Origin: CBDCNP01 sp965222425
GTDB taxonomy: Bacteria; Acidobacteriota; Vicinamibacteria; Marinacidobacterales; DATDRI01
NCBI GenBank assembly: GCA_965222425.1
Contig: CBDCTW010000005.1
Span: 1 to 64,000, forward strand
DNA: 64,000 bases
Reading direction: 5' to 3'
Part shown: positions 51,738 to 61,300 of the stretch, piece after piece
Layout of the letters: every line of letters starts with the position of its first letter
How positions within the stretch are numbered: position 1 is the first letter of the stretch
The notes under the pieces: model-generated
Told to the model about the DNA's origin: nothing
Database searches by the model: none
The model's input: the letters and a program-made list of their open reading frames with translations, nothing else
Made by a program: the position numbers and the translations under genes

Positions 51738-53489
51738 ATGGCGAAGAAACCAGACCCGGTCACTCAGGAGATTCTCCGCTCGAGCCTGAACGCGGCCGCG
51801 GAAGAAATGAAGCTCAACCTCATCCGGACCTCTCACAGCACGCTGATCTACGAGATCCTGGACTTCGCGGTCGGGCTCTTCGACGCCGATGGTCGGACGC
51901 TCGCCCAGGCTTCCGGGCTTCCCATCTTCTTGGGGAACTTGGGCGCTTCCATCACCGACGCCGTCAAGACCTACGGCCTAGACGGAATCGAGCCCGGTGA
52001 CTTGATCATCACCAACGATCCTTACACCACCGGAACGCATCTTGGCGACATGAGCGTCTGCTCCCCGATCTTCTTCGAAGGAAAGTTGGTCGCCTTCGCG
52101 GCCGGACGAGGGCATCTCCTCGACCTGGGGGGAAAGGCCCCAGGAGGAGGCTGGTTCTTCGACACCACCGACGTTCACCAGGAAGGCATCCGGTTCAAGT
52201 CGCTCAAGCTTTTCAAGGCCGGAGAGGTGAACCAAGACATTATCTCCATCTTCCGCACCAACACGCGGTTTACTGACGTCGTTCTAGGAGATCTCTTCGC
52301 CCTGGTGGCCGCTTGCCGAACCGGAGAAAAACGCTTCTCGCAGATCTTGTCCAAGCTGGGCGTCGAGGAGACCTTTTCCTACGTCGAGCGGCTCATGGAT
52401 CACAACGAGCGGATCGCGCGGGCGGAGATCGGGCAAATCCCCGATGGAGAATACGAGGCGAGCGCCTTTCTCGACAACGACGGCATCGACCTCGACCAGA
52501 ACGTGCCGATCAAGATCAAGGTCCGGGTCTCCGGGGATGAAATGACATTCGATTTCTCCGAGATGCCCCCGATGGTCAAGGGTCCCATCAACTGCGGGGC
52601 GCCGTGTGCGGTGTCGGTCGCTCGGGTAGCCGCGGTCTCCCTCACCACGCCGTTTCTCTTGGTCAACGAAGGAAACTTCCGGCCCATCAAGACGATTATT
52701 CCACCGGGAACCCTCGTGAGTGCCATCGAGCCCGCGCCGGTAGCCGCTTACGCGATGCCGCTCGTCGTTCTCGTGGATCTGACGTACAAAGCACTATCCG
52801 AAGCGATTCCCGACCGAGTCCCCGCCGGCCACTACGGTGCCATTTCCTCCATCATCGCTTACGGCCGGGACGAAAGAACCGGCAGGAACTTCATCCACAT
52901 CGAAGGGATTCAGGGAGGATGGGGTGGACGCTCGTTCGAAGACGGAGAGAGTGTCGTGACGTCCCTCATGAACGGCGATACGCGGAACGTACCGGTCGAG
53001 GTCCTTGAGGCTAAGTCGCCGCTGGTGATGGAGAGCTTCGGCTTCCGACAGGATTCGGCGGGGCCGGGGAAATTTCGTGGTGGGCTGGGGTATGAGAGGG
53101 TTCATCGTGTCCTCGACCAAGAAGCTCAGGTCAATATCTTCTTCGAAAGAAACCAATGCCCGCCATGGGGATTGTTTGGCGGAAAACCCGGCCAGACCAA
53201 CAAGTGCTCCGTCGCGACCGAAGAGGGCGCGCCCGAAGAAGTATTACTCAAGACGGTCGGATTGAAACTCAAGCCGGGAGCGCGGATACGCATGATGACC
53301 GGTGGCGGCGGCGGTCATGGCGATCCTTTGGAACGCGATCCGGAGCTCGTGGAGCGGGACGTCGTCAGAGGTTACGTATCGCCCGAAGCGGCTCTTAGGG
53401 ATTACGGAGCGGTGTTCGACGACGAGACCGGGAAACTCGATCCGAAACGGACCGAGGAGGAACGACAGAAGCGGAGACCTACGCCATGA
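51738..53489 (+). CDS. hyuB: Hydantoinase/oxoprolinase subunit B
   Basis: This 583-residue subunit has the family boxes FAVGLFDADGRTLAQASGLP, DLIITNDPYTTGTHLGDMSV (metal site region), FAAGRGHLLDLGGKAPGG and the Gly-rich MTGGGGGHGDPLERDP near the C-terminus. The gene overlaps the following M20-type gene by 4 bp (ATGA), so the three form one operon. Cyclic amides opened by the A/B pair could then be acted on by that hydrolase. Confidence 0.92.
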   Translation: MAKKPDPVTQEILRSSLNAAAEEMKLNLIRTSHSTLIYEILDFAVGLFDADGRTLAQASGLPIFLGNLGASITDAVKTYGLDGIEPGDLIITNDPYTTGTHLGDMSVCSPIFFEGKLVAFAAGRGHLLDLGGKAPGGGWFFDTTDVHQEGIRFKSLKLFKAGEVNQDIISIFRTNTRFTDVVLGDLFALVAACRTGEKRFSQILSKLGVEETFSYVERLMDHNERIARAEIGQIPDGEYEASAFLDNDGIDLDQNVPIKIKVRVSGDEMTFDFSEMPPMVKGPINCGAPCAVSVARVAAVSLTTPFLLVNEGNFRPIKTIIPPGTLVSAIEPAPVAAYAMPLVVLVDLTYKALSEAIPDRVPAGHYGAISSIIAYGRDERTGRNFIHIEGIQGGWGGRSFEDGESVVTSLMNGDTRNVPVEVLEAKSPLVMESFGFRQDSAGPGKFRGGLGYERVHRVLDQEAQVNIFFERNQCPPWGLFGGKPGQTNKCSVATEEGAPEEVLLKTVGLKLKPGARIRMMTGGGGGHGDPLERDPELVERDVVRGYVSPEAALRDYGAVFDDETGKLDPKRTEEERQKRRPTP

Positions 53490-55075
53490 AACGCCGCGAC
53501 TTCATGCAAGCGAGTCTGCTTGGTGTACCCGCGGCCGCGTTGGGAACTCTAGGCAGTAGGTTCGGCGCTACGCCGCAGTCTACTCGCCCTAAATTCGAGA
53601 TGACGACAGAAAAAGCCTTCGACGCCGCGGAGATTCCAGCGTACGAAGGAAACCATCCAGCGGTGTATCGAGACATCGACCGGAATCGAGACGCTCATCT
53701 GGACCACATCCGCCGATGGTTGCGCCAGCCTTCGGACAGTGCACAAGGCACTGGGATCGAGGAAATGGCGACGATGGTCCGTGATGACTTCCGTCAGCTG
53801 GGATTCAAGGAGGCCGAGCTAGTGCCGACCACCGGACATCCGGGTGTCTGGGGTTACTACGATGCCGGAGCGGAGAGAACGCTGGCCGTTTACATGATGT
53901 ATGACGTCGTCCCGGCTGTTGTCGAAGAGTGGAGGGTAGCTCCTTTCGCCGCGGAGCTCGTCGAGATGGAGGGGCTGGGCACGGCGATCATGGCACGTGG
54001 AGCGGCGAATCAAAAAGGACCAGAGCGGGCCTTCTTGAACGCGGTGGAATCGGTCATCGCGGCCGAGGGCAACCTTCCCGTCAACCTGATGATCGTCGCC
54101 GAAGGTGAGGAGGAGATAGGTTCCCGTAGCTACGCGCAGATCATCGACCGTTACGGGGATCGACTCCGTGACGCCGCAGGTGTGATTTGCCCTCATAATT
54201 CCCAAAACGCGGAAGGGGCCGCGACACTGAGCTTGGGGATGAAGGGATGGCTCTACCTCGAGCTCGAGGCGACCGGTAACGCTCAGGGAGGCCCAGCCGT
54301 TGACGACATTGGCGGTTGGTTCAAATCGATCGTCGATTCGCCAGTGTGGCGGCTGGTGCAAGCGCTCTCGACACTGACGTCGCCCGACGGAAACACCATT
54401 ACGGTCCCCGGCTACTATGATCCGATCCGGCCTCCCAATGAAGAACAACAGCGTCTGATCAACAGTCCTCAGCTAGACGGCTTTTTCGGTCCCAAGGGTG
54501 AGTTTATTCAGTACACCGACCTGGGAGTGAAGCGGTGGATCGGCGGGAGTCGAGGGAAGGACACGTTCGTACGGTTTCTTTGCGACACTACCCTCAACAT
54601 CGACGGTATCTCGTCCGGTTACGTAGGCCCGGGAGCCAATTGCATCTTGCCCCGCCGAGCCGTGGCAAAGATCGATTCGATGCTCGTGCCAAATCAACGC
54701 CCGGAGCTCGCTTTGAAGATGATCCGTCAACACTTTGATGCCCACGGCTTCGGCGATATCGAAATCAGAACCCTCGCCTCGTATCCGCCGTCGCAGACGA
54801 CGGTCGAAGCCCCCCTGGTTAAAAAAGCGATCTCCGTCTATAACAAATACGCCGTCACTCCAGCGGTGTGGCCACGCTTCGGGGCGAATGCGCCGTTTTA
54901 TCAGTTCACCGAAAGACTCGAGCTACCTTTGATTCTGATGGGCCTCGGACACGGAGGCAATCTGCATGCGCCGAACGAGTACATGTTGGTCGACCCGAAG
55001 CCGTCGTCTGTTGTAGGACTCCCAGAAATTGAAAAGGTTTATGCCGATCTGCTCTACGCGATGAGCGAAGCGTAG
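53486..55075 (+). CDS. Diverged M20-family hydrolase with a Tat-like signal
   Basis: This 529-residue protein begins MKRRDFMQASLLGVPAAALG, a twin-arginine-like export signal. The fold of an M20 dipeptidase is recognisable (DDFRQLGFKEAELVPTTGHP, VAEGEEEIGSRSYAQ, YVGPGANCILPRRAVAKIDS). However, two metal-ligand boxes deviate: canonical GHxDVxP reads MMYDVVP, so the His is replaced, and canonical RGAxDDKG reads RGAANQKG, so the bridging Asp becomes Asn. A divergent subfamily with such changes may use other ligands or fewer metals. The operon with hydantoinase A and B suggests action on the ring-opened product or an N-carbamoyl compound. Confidence 0.75.
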   Translation: MKRRDFMQASLLGVPAAALGTLGSRFGATPQSTRPKFEMTTEKAFDAAEIPAYEGNHPAVYRDIDRNRDAHLDHIRRWLRQPSDSAQGTGIEEMATMVRDDFRQLGFKEAELVPTTGHPGVWGYYDAGAERTLAVYMMYDVVPAVVEEWRVAPFAAELVEMEGLGTAIMARGAANQKGPERAFLNAVESVIAAEGNLPVNLMIVAEGEEEIGSRSYAQIIDRYGDRLRDAAGVICPHNSQNAEGAATLSLGMKGWLYLELEATGNAQGGPAVDDIGGWFKSIVDSPVWRLVQALSTLTSPDGNTITVPGYYDPIRPPNEEQQRLINSPQLDGFFGPKGEFIQYTDLGVKRWIGGSRGKDTFVRFLCDTTLNIDGISSGYVGPGANCILPRRAVAKIDSMLVPNQRPELALKMIRQHFDAHGFGDIEIRTLASYPPSQTTVEAPLVKKAISVYNKYAVTPAVWPRFGANAPFYQFTERLELPLILMGLGHGGNLHAPNEYMLVDPKPSSVVGLPEIEKVYADLLYAMSEA

Positions 55076-55248
55076 CTCCCCCCCTTGGCCAGGCCGCCGC
55101 ATCGTCGGAGCCAGCATCGCGGGCTGCACCGTCACCACCTTCCTCGCCCGGCGCAGCGCCACAGCACCCTCAAGATCTTGAAGGAGAAAATCGTACGCTC
55201 TGGAGAGCCAAGATCGATCCCTGTCGTTGTTACGTCAAAAACTGACGT

Positions 55249-55475
55249 TCAGAGTTTGAGCGAACGGCGCAGTTCGCGATCGACGCTTTTCACATCTGCT
55301 GCCGGCATGGCGCCGAGCTTGCGTTCGATCATCCCCTGCTTGATGGTCCGAAAGACGCCGGTTGCGACGGAAGGGAAGAGCAATCCCGCCCCCTTCCAAT
55401 CAGCGATCAGGTGGTCGCCGAAGAGGCGTCGTCTCACTTTGCTTGTGATAGCTGACACGATGACTTCCTGCCGCG
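55249..55475 (-). pseudogene. C-terminal fragment of a MazF/PemK-type toxin
   Basis: On the minus strand the frame reads IVSAITSKVRRRLFGDHLIA, then DWKGAGLLFPSVATGVFRTI and MIERKLGAMPAADVKSVDRE, ending at 55249. This is the C-terminal half of MazF/PemK endoribonucleases. The N-terminal half and antitoxin are missing; on the other strand an alpha/beta hydrolase begins at the same place, so the two genes were fused by a deletion. Confidence 0.65.
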
Positions 55476-56191
55476 ATTGGGAAGATCTCGTGGGGCGCAT
55501 CGGTGAGTTTGGCCGAGCCGTGGCGTTCGACATGCCAGGATTCGGACGTGCCAGCAAGCGGCCGGACTTCGACTACACCGTCGCGGGCTACGCTCGCTTT
55601 CTCGCACGCGCCTTGGTCGACTTTGGCATCGAGAAAGTCCGCCTCGTGCTGCACGACTTCGGCGGTCCCTTCGGGCTTGCCTGGGCTGCGCAGCACCCTG
55701 ACGCCTTCGCGAGCGTCGTCCTGATCAACACCGGCGTTCTGATCGGTTATCGCTGGCACTACCTGGCGAAGATCTGGCGGAGCCCCATCCTCGGTGAGCT
55801 CTTCCAGGTGACAGCCACTCGCCCGGCCTTCCGTCTCCTACTCAAACACGGAAACCCGCGCGGTCTTCCGCCAGAGTTCGTCGACAGAATGTACGACGAC
55901 TACGACCGGGGAACACGCCGGGCCGTGCTCAAGCTTTACCGGGCCACTTCGCCGGGCGGCTTCGGCGGACTCGTGCCGGTTCTGCGCGAGCTCGACCGGC
56001 CGGCCCTGGTGATCTGGGGAAAGCACGACCCCTACATCCCACTCGAGCAAGCCGAACGCCAGAAACAGGTCTTTCCTCACGCCGAAATCACTGTGCTCGA
56101 CGAGAGCGGACATTGGCCGTTTGCCGACGATCCGGGCCGGGTCGCTGAGCTCGTCGTGCCGTTCCTACGACGACAGTTCGGCGCTTCGTAG
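55460..56191 (+). pseudogene. N-terminally truncated alpha/beta hydrolase with an Asp nucleophile
   Basis: The native part starts near 55465 (SCRDWEDLVGRIGEFGRAVA, FDMPGFGRASKRPDFDY). The nucleophile elbow is VLHDFGGPFGLAWA, with Asp instead of Ser, as in haloalkane dehalogenases and epoxide hydrolases. IWGKHDPYIPL and LDESGHWPFADDP give the acid and His. The first strands and the oxyanion loop (the HGxPT region) are missing. An in-frame ATG at 55460 could start translation but the protein would lack about 40 residues. The junction overlaps an inverted MazF fragment. Confidence 0.7.
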
Positions 56192-56202
56192 CGTGGTCGG
56201 CG

Positions 56203-57654
56203 TCAACTCTCGTTAGGCCAAAACGGGCGCCACTTCTCTTCCGGAGACGGGGACGTCGCCAGGCTCACTACCACCAGGGAGATCACCGAAGCAGCAACGG
56301 CCGGATAAATAATGTAGCTGTACCCGAAGTTCGTGACCCCCAACGTATCGAGCACGGCGTAACTGATCGTCACCGCCATACCCGCCCCTACCGACACCGT
56401 GCCCCCCAGAGCCGTCACCCGGCGCCAAAGGAAGGCCGCCAGGAGTGCCGGGGTGACTGCGGCACCCACCATCGTATAGGCGTAAAGCGCCATATCCAGG
56501 ATGCTGTCGAAGAAAGACGCTATCGAGAAAGAGATGGCGGCGAGCACAACGATGATCACCCTTTGGACGAGAACGATCCTCCGCTGACTCGCTTGGGGGT
56601 TCACGAACCGCTGGTAGACATCCCGTGCCAAATTAGTCGACGGGATCATCAACATCGTGTTGGCGGTCGAGAAAATCATGGCGGCGGCGGCACACAGGAG
56701 AGCCACGCCAAGCACGACCGGTAAGTCGAAGCGGCCAACCTGAAGCACGATGGTCTCCGTCGCCGCGGCGTCGAAGCCACCATTCGTTTTCACGAAGGCG
56801 GGATCGGACCAGTAGATGGCGGCCCCGATCACGCCAATGGCGGCCAACGCGGACTGGATCGGAATCACGCCCACGAGCATACCGAGTACCCCGCGTCGTG
56901 CCGATTTGGGATCCTTGGCGGACATGAGCTTCTGGTACATGCCACTGTCCCCGACGATCTGGAGAAACAAAGGAAAGAACAAGCCGAGAGTGGAAAGTAG
57001 GCCGAGGGATCCGAACGAGTAGAAGTGGGATTCTGGCAGCGCTGCCTGCATCGAGCTCCACCCGCCGGCGGCCTTCAGCACGAAGGGGACGGCCAGCAGC
57101 GCGCTTCCAGCAATCAGTACCCCGTTGAAGATATCGAGCGCAACGATGGACAGCATCCCGGCGAGGCCGGTGTATAGCGCCGCCAGGACGCAGGTGATAA
57201 CTTGCCCGTAAATCGGATCGAGACCGGTCAAGACGTGGAGGAGACGACCTCCGCCCCTGAACTGATAGCTCGCGATGGTCAGGTAAGCCATGACGACGGC
57301 ACCCGTACCGAGTAGCCGGGCCGTCGCGGTGTATCGCATTTCGAGAATGTCCGGCGCGGTGTATTGCGCGATCCGCTGCACCCGCTGCGCGAGAAAGTAG
57401 AGCCCCAGCATGCCGGCCCAGCCGCCAAGGTTCATCCACATCGCGGAAAAGCCGTCCCGAAAGGCTCGGCCGGCACCACCGAACAAAATGCCAGAACCCA
57501 CCGACGTACAAATGAGCGTGCTGGCTAGGAACAAGGCAGAGACACTTCGGCTGGCCACCATGAAATCGTCTTGAGTCTTGACGACACGGCTCTTGTAGAC
57601 TCCGATGCCGATTAGAAAGATGAGGTATAGAACGATACCGACGAGGTAGATCAT
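56203..57654 (-). CDS. Sodium/solute symporter (SSS family)
   Basis: This 483-residue membrane protein has about 12-13 hydrophobic helices. SSS features include TQDDFMVASRSVSALFLAST, GGWAGMLGLYFLAQRVQRIA, FNGVLIAGSALLAVPFVL and the sodium-site helix AAAAMIFSTANTMLMIPSTN. It imports a small solute with Na+; the neighbour upstream (same strand, 43 bp away) is an aspartoacylase-like hydrolase, so an acylated amino acid is a reasonable but unproven substrate. Confidence 0.88.
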   Translation of the reverse strand: MIYLVGIVLYLIFLIGIGVYKSRVVKTQDDFMVASRSVSALFLASTLICTSVGSGILFGGAGRAFRDGFSAMWMNLGGWAGMLGLYFLAQRVQRIAQYTAPDILEMRYTATARLLGTGAVVMAYLTIASYQFRGGGRLLHVLTGLDPIYGQVITCVLAALYTGLAGMLSIVALDIFNGVLIAGSALLAVPFVLKAAGGWSSMQAALPESHFYSFGSLGLLSTLGLFFPLFLQIVGDSGMYQKLMSAKDPKSARRGVLGMLVGVIPIQSALAAIGVIGAAIYWSDPAFVKTNGGFDAAATETIVLQVGRFDLPVVLGVALLCAAAAMIFSTANTMLMIPSTNLARDVYQRFVNPQASQRRIVLVQRVIIVVLAAISFSIASFFDSILDMALYAYTMVGAAVTPALLAAFLWRRVTALGGTVSVGAGMAVTISYAVLDTLGVTNFGYSYIIYPAVAASVISLVVVSLATSPSPEEKWRPFWPNES

Positions 57655-57696
57655 GGGCGCGGGATAGCCGTGGGGTCCTTAACGCATGGACAAGGG

Positions 57697-58710
57697 TCAA
57701 GCGTTCTCTATGGTTTCCTCGTACTCCCCCAGGATCGTCGCAAACTCTCCTGGGAAGCTCAGGCAATCATAGTGAAGGCCCAGGACGAGCGCGTCCATCG
57801 GTGCTTCGATCACCTGCAAGTCGTCACCAAAGAGGTCGGTGAGACGTCCGAGAACGGTGCCCTTCTTGACCGAATCCTCGATGTTGACCTCGGGAACGAA
57901 GAGCCCGCCGGCCTTGAGTCGAACATAGGACAGCGGGGGCTCGGCAATCGTGCGGGTGACGATCTGTTTCGGGGGCAATTGGGGCTCGCCTTCCAGCATA
58001 CCCAGCTGCCTCATGCCCCCCACGGTGCCGTTCACGAGAGCATCGACGTTCTCCCAGAAGGTCTTCTTGCTTCGATCGACTCCCCCGGCCTCCGGGTTGA
58101 GCGTGACGATACCGCGCTTCCACGTTTCCTTGACCAGGGCTCCATCGAAGGGAGTCCAGCGAGTGAGGTACTTCGTGCCGAACGCTCGGGCGAGCTCTCG
58201 GGACTTTTTTCCCATCTCGTCCCCTTCGTCCTGGAATGCCACCAAAGGAGGATGTTGCAGATCCCTTCCCCCGCTGTGATGAGTCACGACGTAGTTCGCC
58301 TTCTCTACGACCTCCCGAAAGTAGTGAAACGCGATCTGGTAGGAGATGGTTCGGGTTTCATCGCCCGGCCAGATACGGTTGATGTTGACGCCGTCGATCG
58401 ACGATTCCCGTCTGCCCTCTTCAAACGAGGGCAGATTCACGACGGGGACGGCGATGACGGTGCCTCGGAGCTTCGACGGGTCCAGAGATCGGGCGATTCG
58501 GATGACGGCGGGTGGACCTTCGTACTCACTGCCGTGGTGGCACGCGTCCACCAGAAGCACCGGTCCGTCTTCGACGCCTTTGATGAGGAAAAACGGAATC
58601 TTGAGCGGTGCCCCGCCCGGTCTCGTACCGACTTGGAGCCAGCCTCTCAATGTCTGCCCAGACTGAGCGGTCAGATCGCCAATCTTGAGACCATTTTTGA
58701 GAGATGACAA
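57697..58710 (-). CDS. Succinylglutamate desuccinylase/aspartoacylase-family hydrolase
   Basis: This 337-residue M14-like zinc enzyme has its metal ligands in VDACHHGSEYEGPPAV (H-x-x-E pattern) and VTHHSGGRD, and a likely catalytic Glu in VTLNPEAGGV. A C-terminal beta domain (VRLKAGGLFVPEVNIEDSVK) follows, as in AstE-type proteins with a lipoyl-like add-on. The start is TTG 58710 with AGGA nearby. It is transcribed toward the SSS symporter and probably processes the imported compound. Confidence 0.85.
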   Translation of the reverse strand: MSSLKNGLKIGDLTAQSGQTLRGWLQVGTRPGGAPLKIPFFLIKGVEDGPVLLVDACHHGSEYEGPPAVIRIARSLDPSKLRGTVIAVPVVNLPSFEEGRRESSIDGVNINRIWPGDETRTISYQIAFHYFREVVEKANYVVTHHSGGRDLQHPPLVAFQDEGDEMGKKSRELARAFGTKYLTRWTPFDGALVKETWKRGIVTLNPEAGGVDRSKKTFWENVDALVNGTVGGMRQLGMLEGEPQLPPKQIVTRTIAEPPLSYVRLKAGGLFVPEVNIEDSVKKGTVLGRLTDLFGDDLQVIEAPMDALVLGLHYDCLSFPGEFATILGEYEETIENA

Positions 58711-58886
58711 GAGGTGTCCTTAACGTTTGGGATTAATCTGCGGCACGACGTCCCACCTCGCCCCTCCCCCGCCGGCCTCGTCCCGGTGGCTGGGGTGGTT
58801 GGACTTGCACTAGCGTTTTCGACCGGTCGGTGCTATACTCTGTCCCGTAAAGTGTAGTTGTTCTCTTGCTTAGGAAACGAAACACG

Positions 58887-58924
58887 AGTCACGGGAAGGA
58901 CTGAAAACGCCCGTGGCTTTTTTT
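58887..58924 (+). terminator. Intrinsic-terminator-like hairpin in the csp leader
   Basis: The stem AGTCACGGG/CCCGTGGCT (one wobble pair) with a 14-base loop is followed by seven T residues. It lies about 75 bp before the cold-shock ATG and downstream of a TATACT box near 58834. It could end a short leader RNA or act as a temperature-responsive attenuator. Confidence 0.6.
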
Positions 58925-58999
58925 GTTTTGCCATTGCAGAGTCTACACCTTACCCCAACCAAGTTGGGAGAATCTTGAAAGAAAGGAGGTAGACCCGGC

Positions 59000-59200
59000 A
59001 TGGCAACTGGTTCAGTGAAGTGGTTCAACGACAGCAAGGGTTTCGGCTTCATTCAGCGTGAAGACGGTCCCGACGTGTTTGTCCATTTTTCAGCGATCTC
59101 GGGCGACGGTTTCCGTTCGCTCCAGGAAGGTCAAAAGGTCGAGTTCGAGGTGACGCAGGGCCCGAAAGGCCCCCAGGCTTCGAACGTGAAACCTGTCTAA
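59000..59200 (+). CDS. Cold-shock (CspA-type) RNA chaperone
   Basis: This 66-residue OB-fold protein has RNP1 in SKGFGFIQR and RNP2 in DVFVHFSAI, with GSVKWFNDSKGFGF at the start. It binds single-stranded RNA to melt structure at low temperature. The ribosome site AAAGGAGGT is a perfect anti-SD match at 58982-58990, 9 bases before ATG, suggesting very high expression. A leader terminator and a strong 3' terminator flank the gene, so it is monocistronic. Confidence 0.95.
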   Translation: MATGSVKWFNDSKGFGFIQREDGPDVFVHFSAISGDGFRSLQEGQKVEFEVTQGPKGPQASNVKPV

Positions 59201-59223
59201 CTGACTGACCCTCTTAAGGATCG

Positions 59224-59268
59224 AGGCCCCGCCAGCTGCAACAAAAGCAGGCTGGGGGGGCCTTTTTT
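59224..59268 (+). terminator. Strong intrinsic terminator after the cold-shock gene
   Basis: A stem GGCCCCGCCAGC/GCTGGGGGGGCC with one mismatch is followed by TTTTTT at 59263-59268. It begins 23 bp after the csp stop. Confidence 0.85.
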
Positions 59269-59392
59269 CTTGGGATACCGACGCCCTTTTCTTGCTCGAT
59301 GGGTCGACCCATTTGACCAGCCGCACCCGATTCTGTTAATCTTCTCCACATAATTTCCTTGCCTCCCCCAGGCAATTAATAAGGGAGTTCCA

Positions 59393-59623
59393 ATGCTGCC
59401 CATCCTTCGAACCGTCCGGTTGACGTGTATGCAGATAGCAAACGGCTTGGTTTCCGGTACGGCCGCCGCTTTTCTTCTGCTCTTGTTCTATCCGGCCCCG
59501 GAGACCCTGTTGCCGCTCGTCTTCCCTGGATTCCTGCTGTTCGCCTTGGTTGCCCTAGTGGTGGCGTTGGTCGGGGCCCGCATGGCATCGGACCTTCCCA
59601 CCCAGAGCCGCCAATCCTTCTAA
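59393..59623 (+). CDS. Small two-helix membrane protein
   Basis: The ATG at 59393 follows GGGAG at 6 bases and gives 76 residues. Two hydrophobic segments (AAAFLLLLFYPAPETLLPLV and LLFALVALVVALVGARMASD) span the membrane. No family is recognised. Confidence 0.55.
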   Translation: MLPILRTVRLTCMQIANGLVSGTAAAFLLLLFYPAPETLLPLVFPGFLLFALVALVVALVGARMASDLPTQSRQSF

Positions 59624-59657
59624 CGCCCTTTTCGGGTCCGAAGCAGGAGTCATACAA

Positions 59658-61121
59658 ATGAAGACGTGCGCATTAATCTATCTGTCGATATTTCTATGGG
59701 GCGCTAGGCGTTCTCCCAGTTCTAGCGAACGGCGTCGACGTCCGTAACTCTGTGGTCAAGGTCTACGTCGTCAAGAGCGAAACCGATTATTTCAGCCCCT
59801 GGGATTCCTACTTTCCCGGTCAGTCGACAGGCTCCGGTTTCGTGATCGAAGGGCACCGCATTCTAACCGACGCCCATGTCGTAGCCGACCAGACCTTTCT
59901 TCAGGTGCGGCTTAACGGGCGGGACAAAAAGCATGTCGCGCGGGTCCTGTTCGTATCGCACGAGGCCGATCTCGCCCTTCTGACGGTCAAGACACCTTCT
60001 TTCTTCAAGGACATCACCCCGCTTCGATTCCGGGAGCTTCCGGCACTCGGGGAAGACGTGGTGATCTATGGATTTCCCGGAGGAAAGGAAGCGCTGAGCG
60101 CCACGCGCGAAACCGTGACCGCGATCGAGGAACAAACCTACGTCCACAGCGATACCGCTCTACAAACCTTCAAGTTGAACGGGGCGATACGCAAGGGAAA
60201 CAGCGGCGCGCCCGCGTTGGTCGACGGTCAAGTTATAGGAGTTGCGATGCAGTCGCAGATGAACGGAGACCTCGGCCATATCGTGCCTATGCCCATCGTG
60301 AGGCAGTTCCTAGCCGATGTGGAAGACGGCCGGTTCGAGGGCATCCCCTCGCTGGGGATTCGCTGGCAGCCCCTGAAAAACGAAGGACTCCGAAAGATGT
60401 GCGGTCTCGAAGCGAACCAGTCCGGTGTGATCATCGCATCGGTCGTGCCCGGCATGCCCGCGGACGGCCACCTTCGTGAGCGGGATGTGGTGCTTACGAT
60501 GAACGACCGGCCCTTGGACGATGACGGCACCATCGAAATGCGGGGCGGTGAACGTGCTCCCTTGAATCACTTCGTGCGGCTTCACCAACTGGATGACGAG
60601 ATCCGAGTTGGGATCCTGCGTGACGGGGAGGAACTCCTAGTCTCGGTGACGCTAGACCAACCCATGAACCATTAGAGGCTCGTTCCAGCTGGCCACCGCG
60701 CCCCGCCGGCCTACTACGTCTACGGTGGGCAGTGTTCAGCGGTTTGACCGTCAATCACCTCAAGGCCTGGGGTAAGCAGTGGTACGACGACGCACCCGAA
60801 CGCCTCCTTGCCCTTCGTCACGAGTACCGGAGCTCAGAAAAGGAGCAGGTCGTGGTCCTGGACCATGTTCTTCCCTCCGACGTGAACGTGGGTTACCACA
60901 CTCTGGGGGACCGGCGGATCATCGAAGTCGACGACAATAAAGTGAACAATCTAGCCGAGCTGATCCGGTTAGTGGAGGCCGGTGCCGACAAGCGGTTCGT
61001 CGTCTTCAAGGACGACCAAGACGGGCTCATCGTTCTCGACCGGCAGCAGGTTCAGTTGGAGAACAAAACGATTCTGAAGGATTACGGCGTTCCCGCCGAC
61101 CGGTCGGAGGGCTTGAGATGA
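59658..61121 (+). pseudogene. Deg-type serine protease with two frameshifts and a stop
   Basis: ATG 59658 starts a signal peptide (MKTCALIYLSIFLW). Removing one G from the GGGG tract near 59699 joins it to ALGVLPVLANGVDVRNSVVK and the protease. The triad is complete: His in ILTDAHVVAD, Asp in EADLALL, Ser in RKGNSGAPALV. A PDZ-like region follows (GVIIASVVPGMPADGHLRER). TAG at 60673-60675 interrupts the frame, the same frame continues RLVPAGHRAPPAYYVYGG, and a second shift near 60722 leads to FSGLTVNHLKAWGKQW and a final PDZ-like segment ending at 61121. Together these form one Deg9-like exported protease of about 480 residues, now probably inactive. Confidence 0.82.
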
Positions 61122-61300
61122 GAAACTTTCGACAGACCCGGGAAGCCCCGACGTTTCGACCCAGATCGACAATTGGTCAACGCTTGCTTATACGCGCCGT
61201 GGCTCCTCAGTTGGCCACGGTCGCTGTGATTTCTTGGGGGAGGAAACGGCGAGCGGACGGGACACGCCCTAAGACGGCCCGCTAGACTTCAATTCTGCAC

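Noticed and set aside
58800..58840. Full sigma-70 promoter for the cold-shock gene
   Set aside because: A TATACT box is present, but TTGCAC lies 23 bases away rather than about 17, so only the -10-like box is noted.
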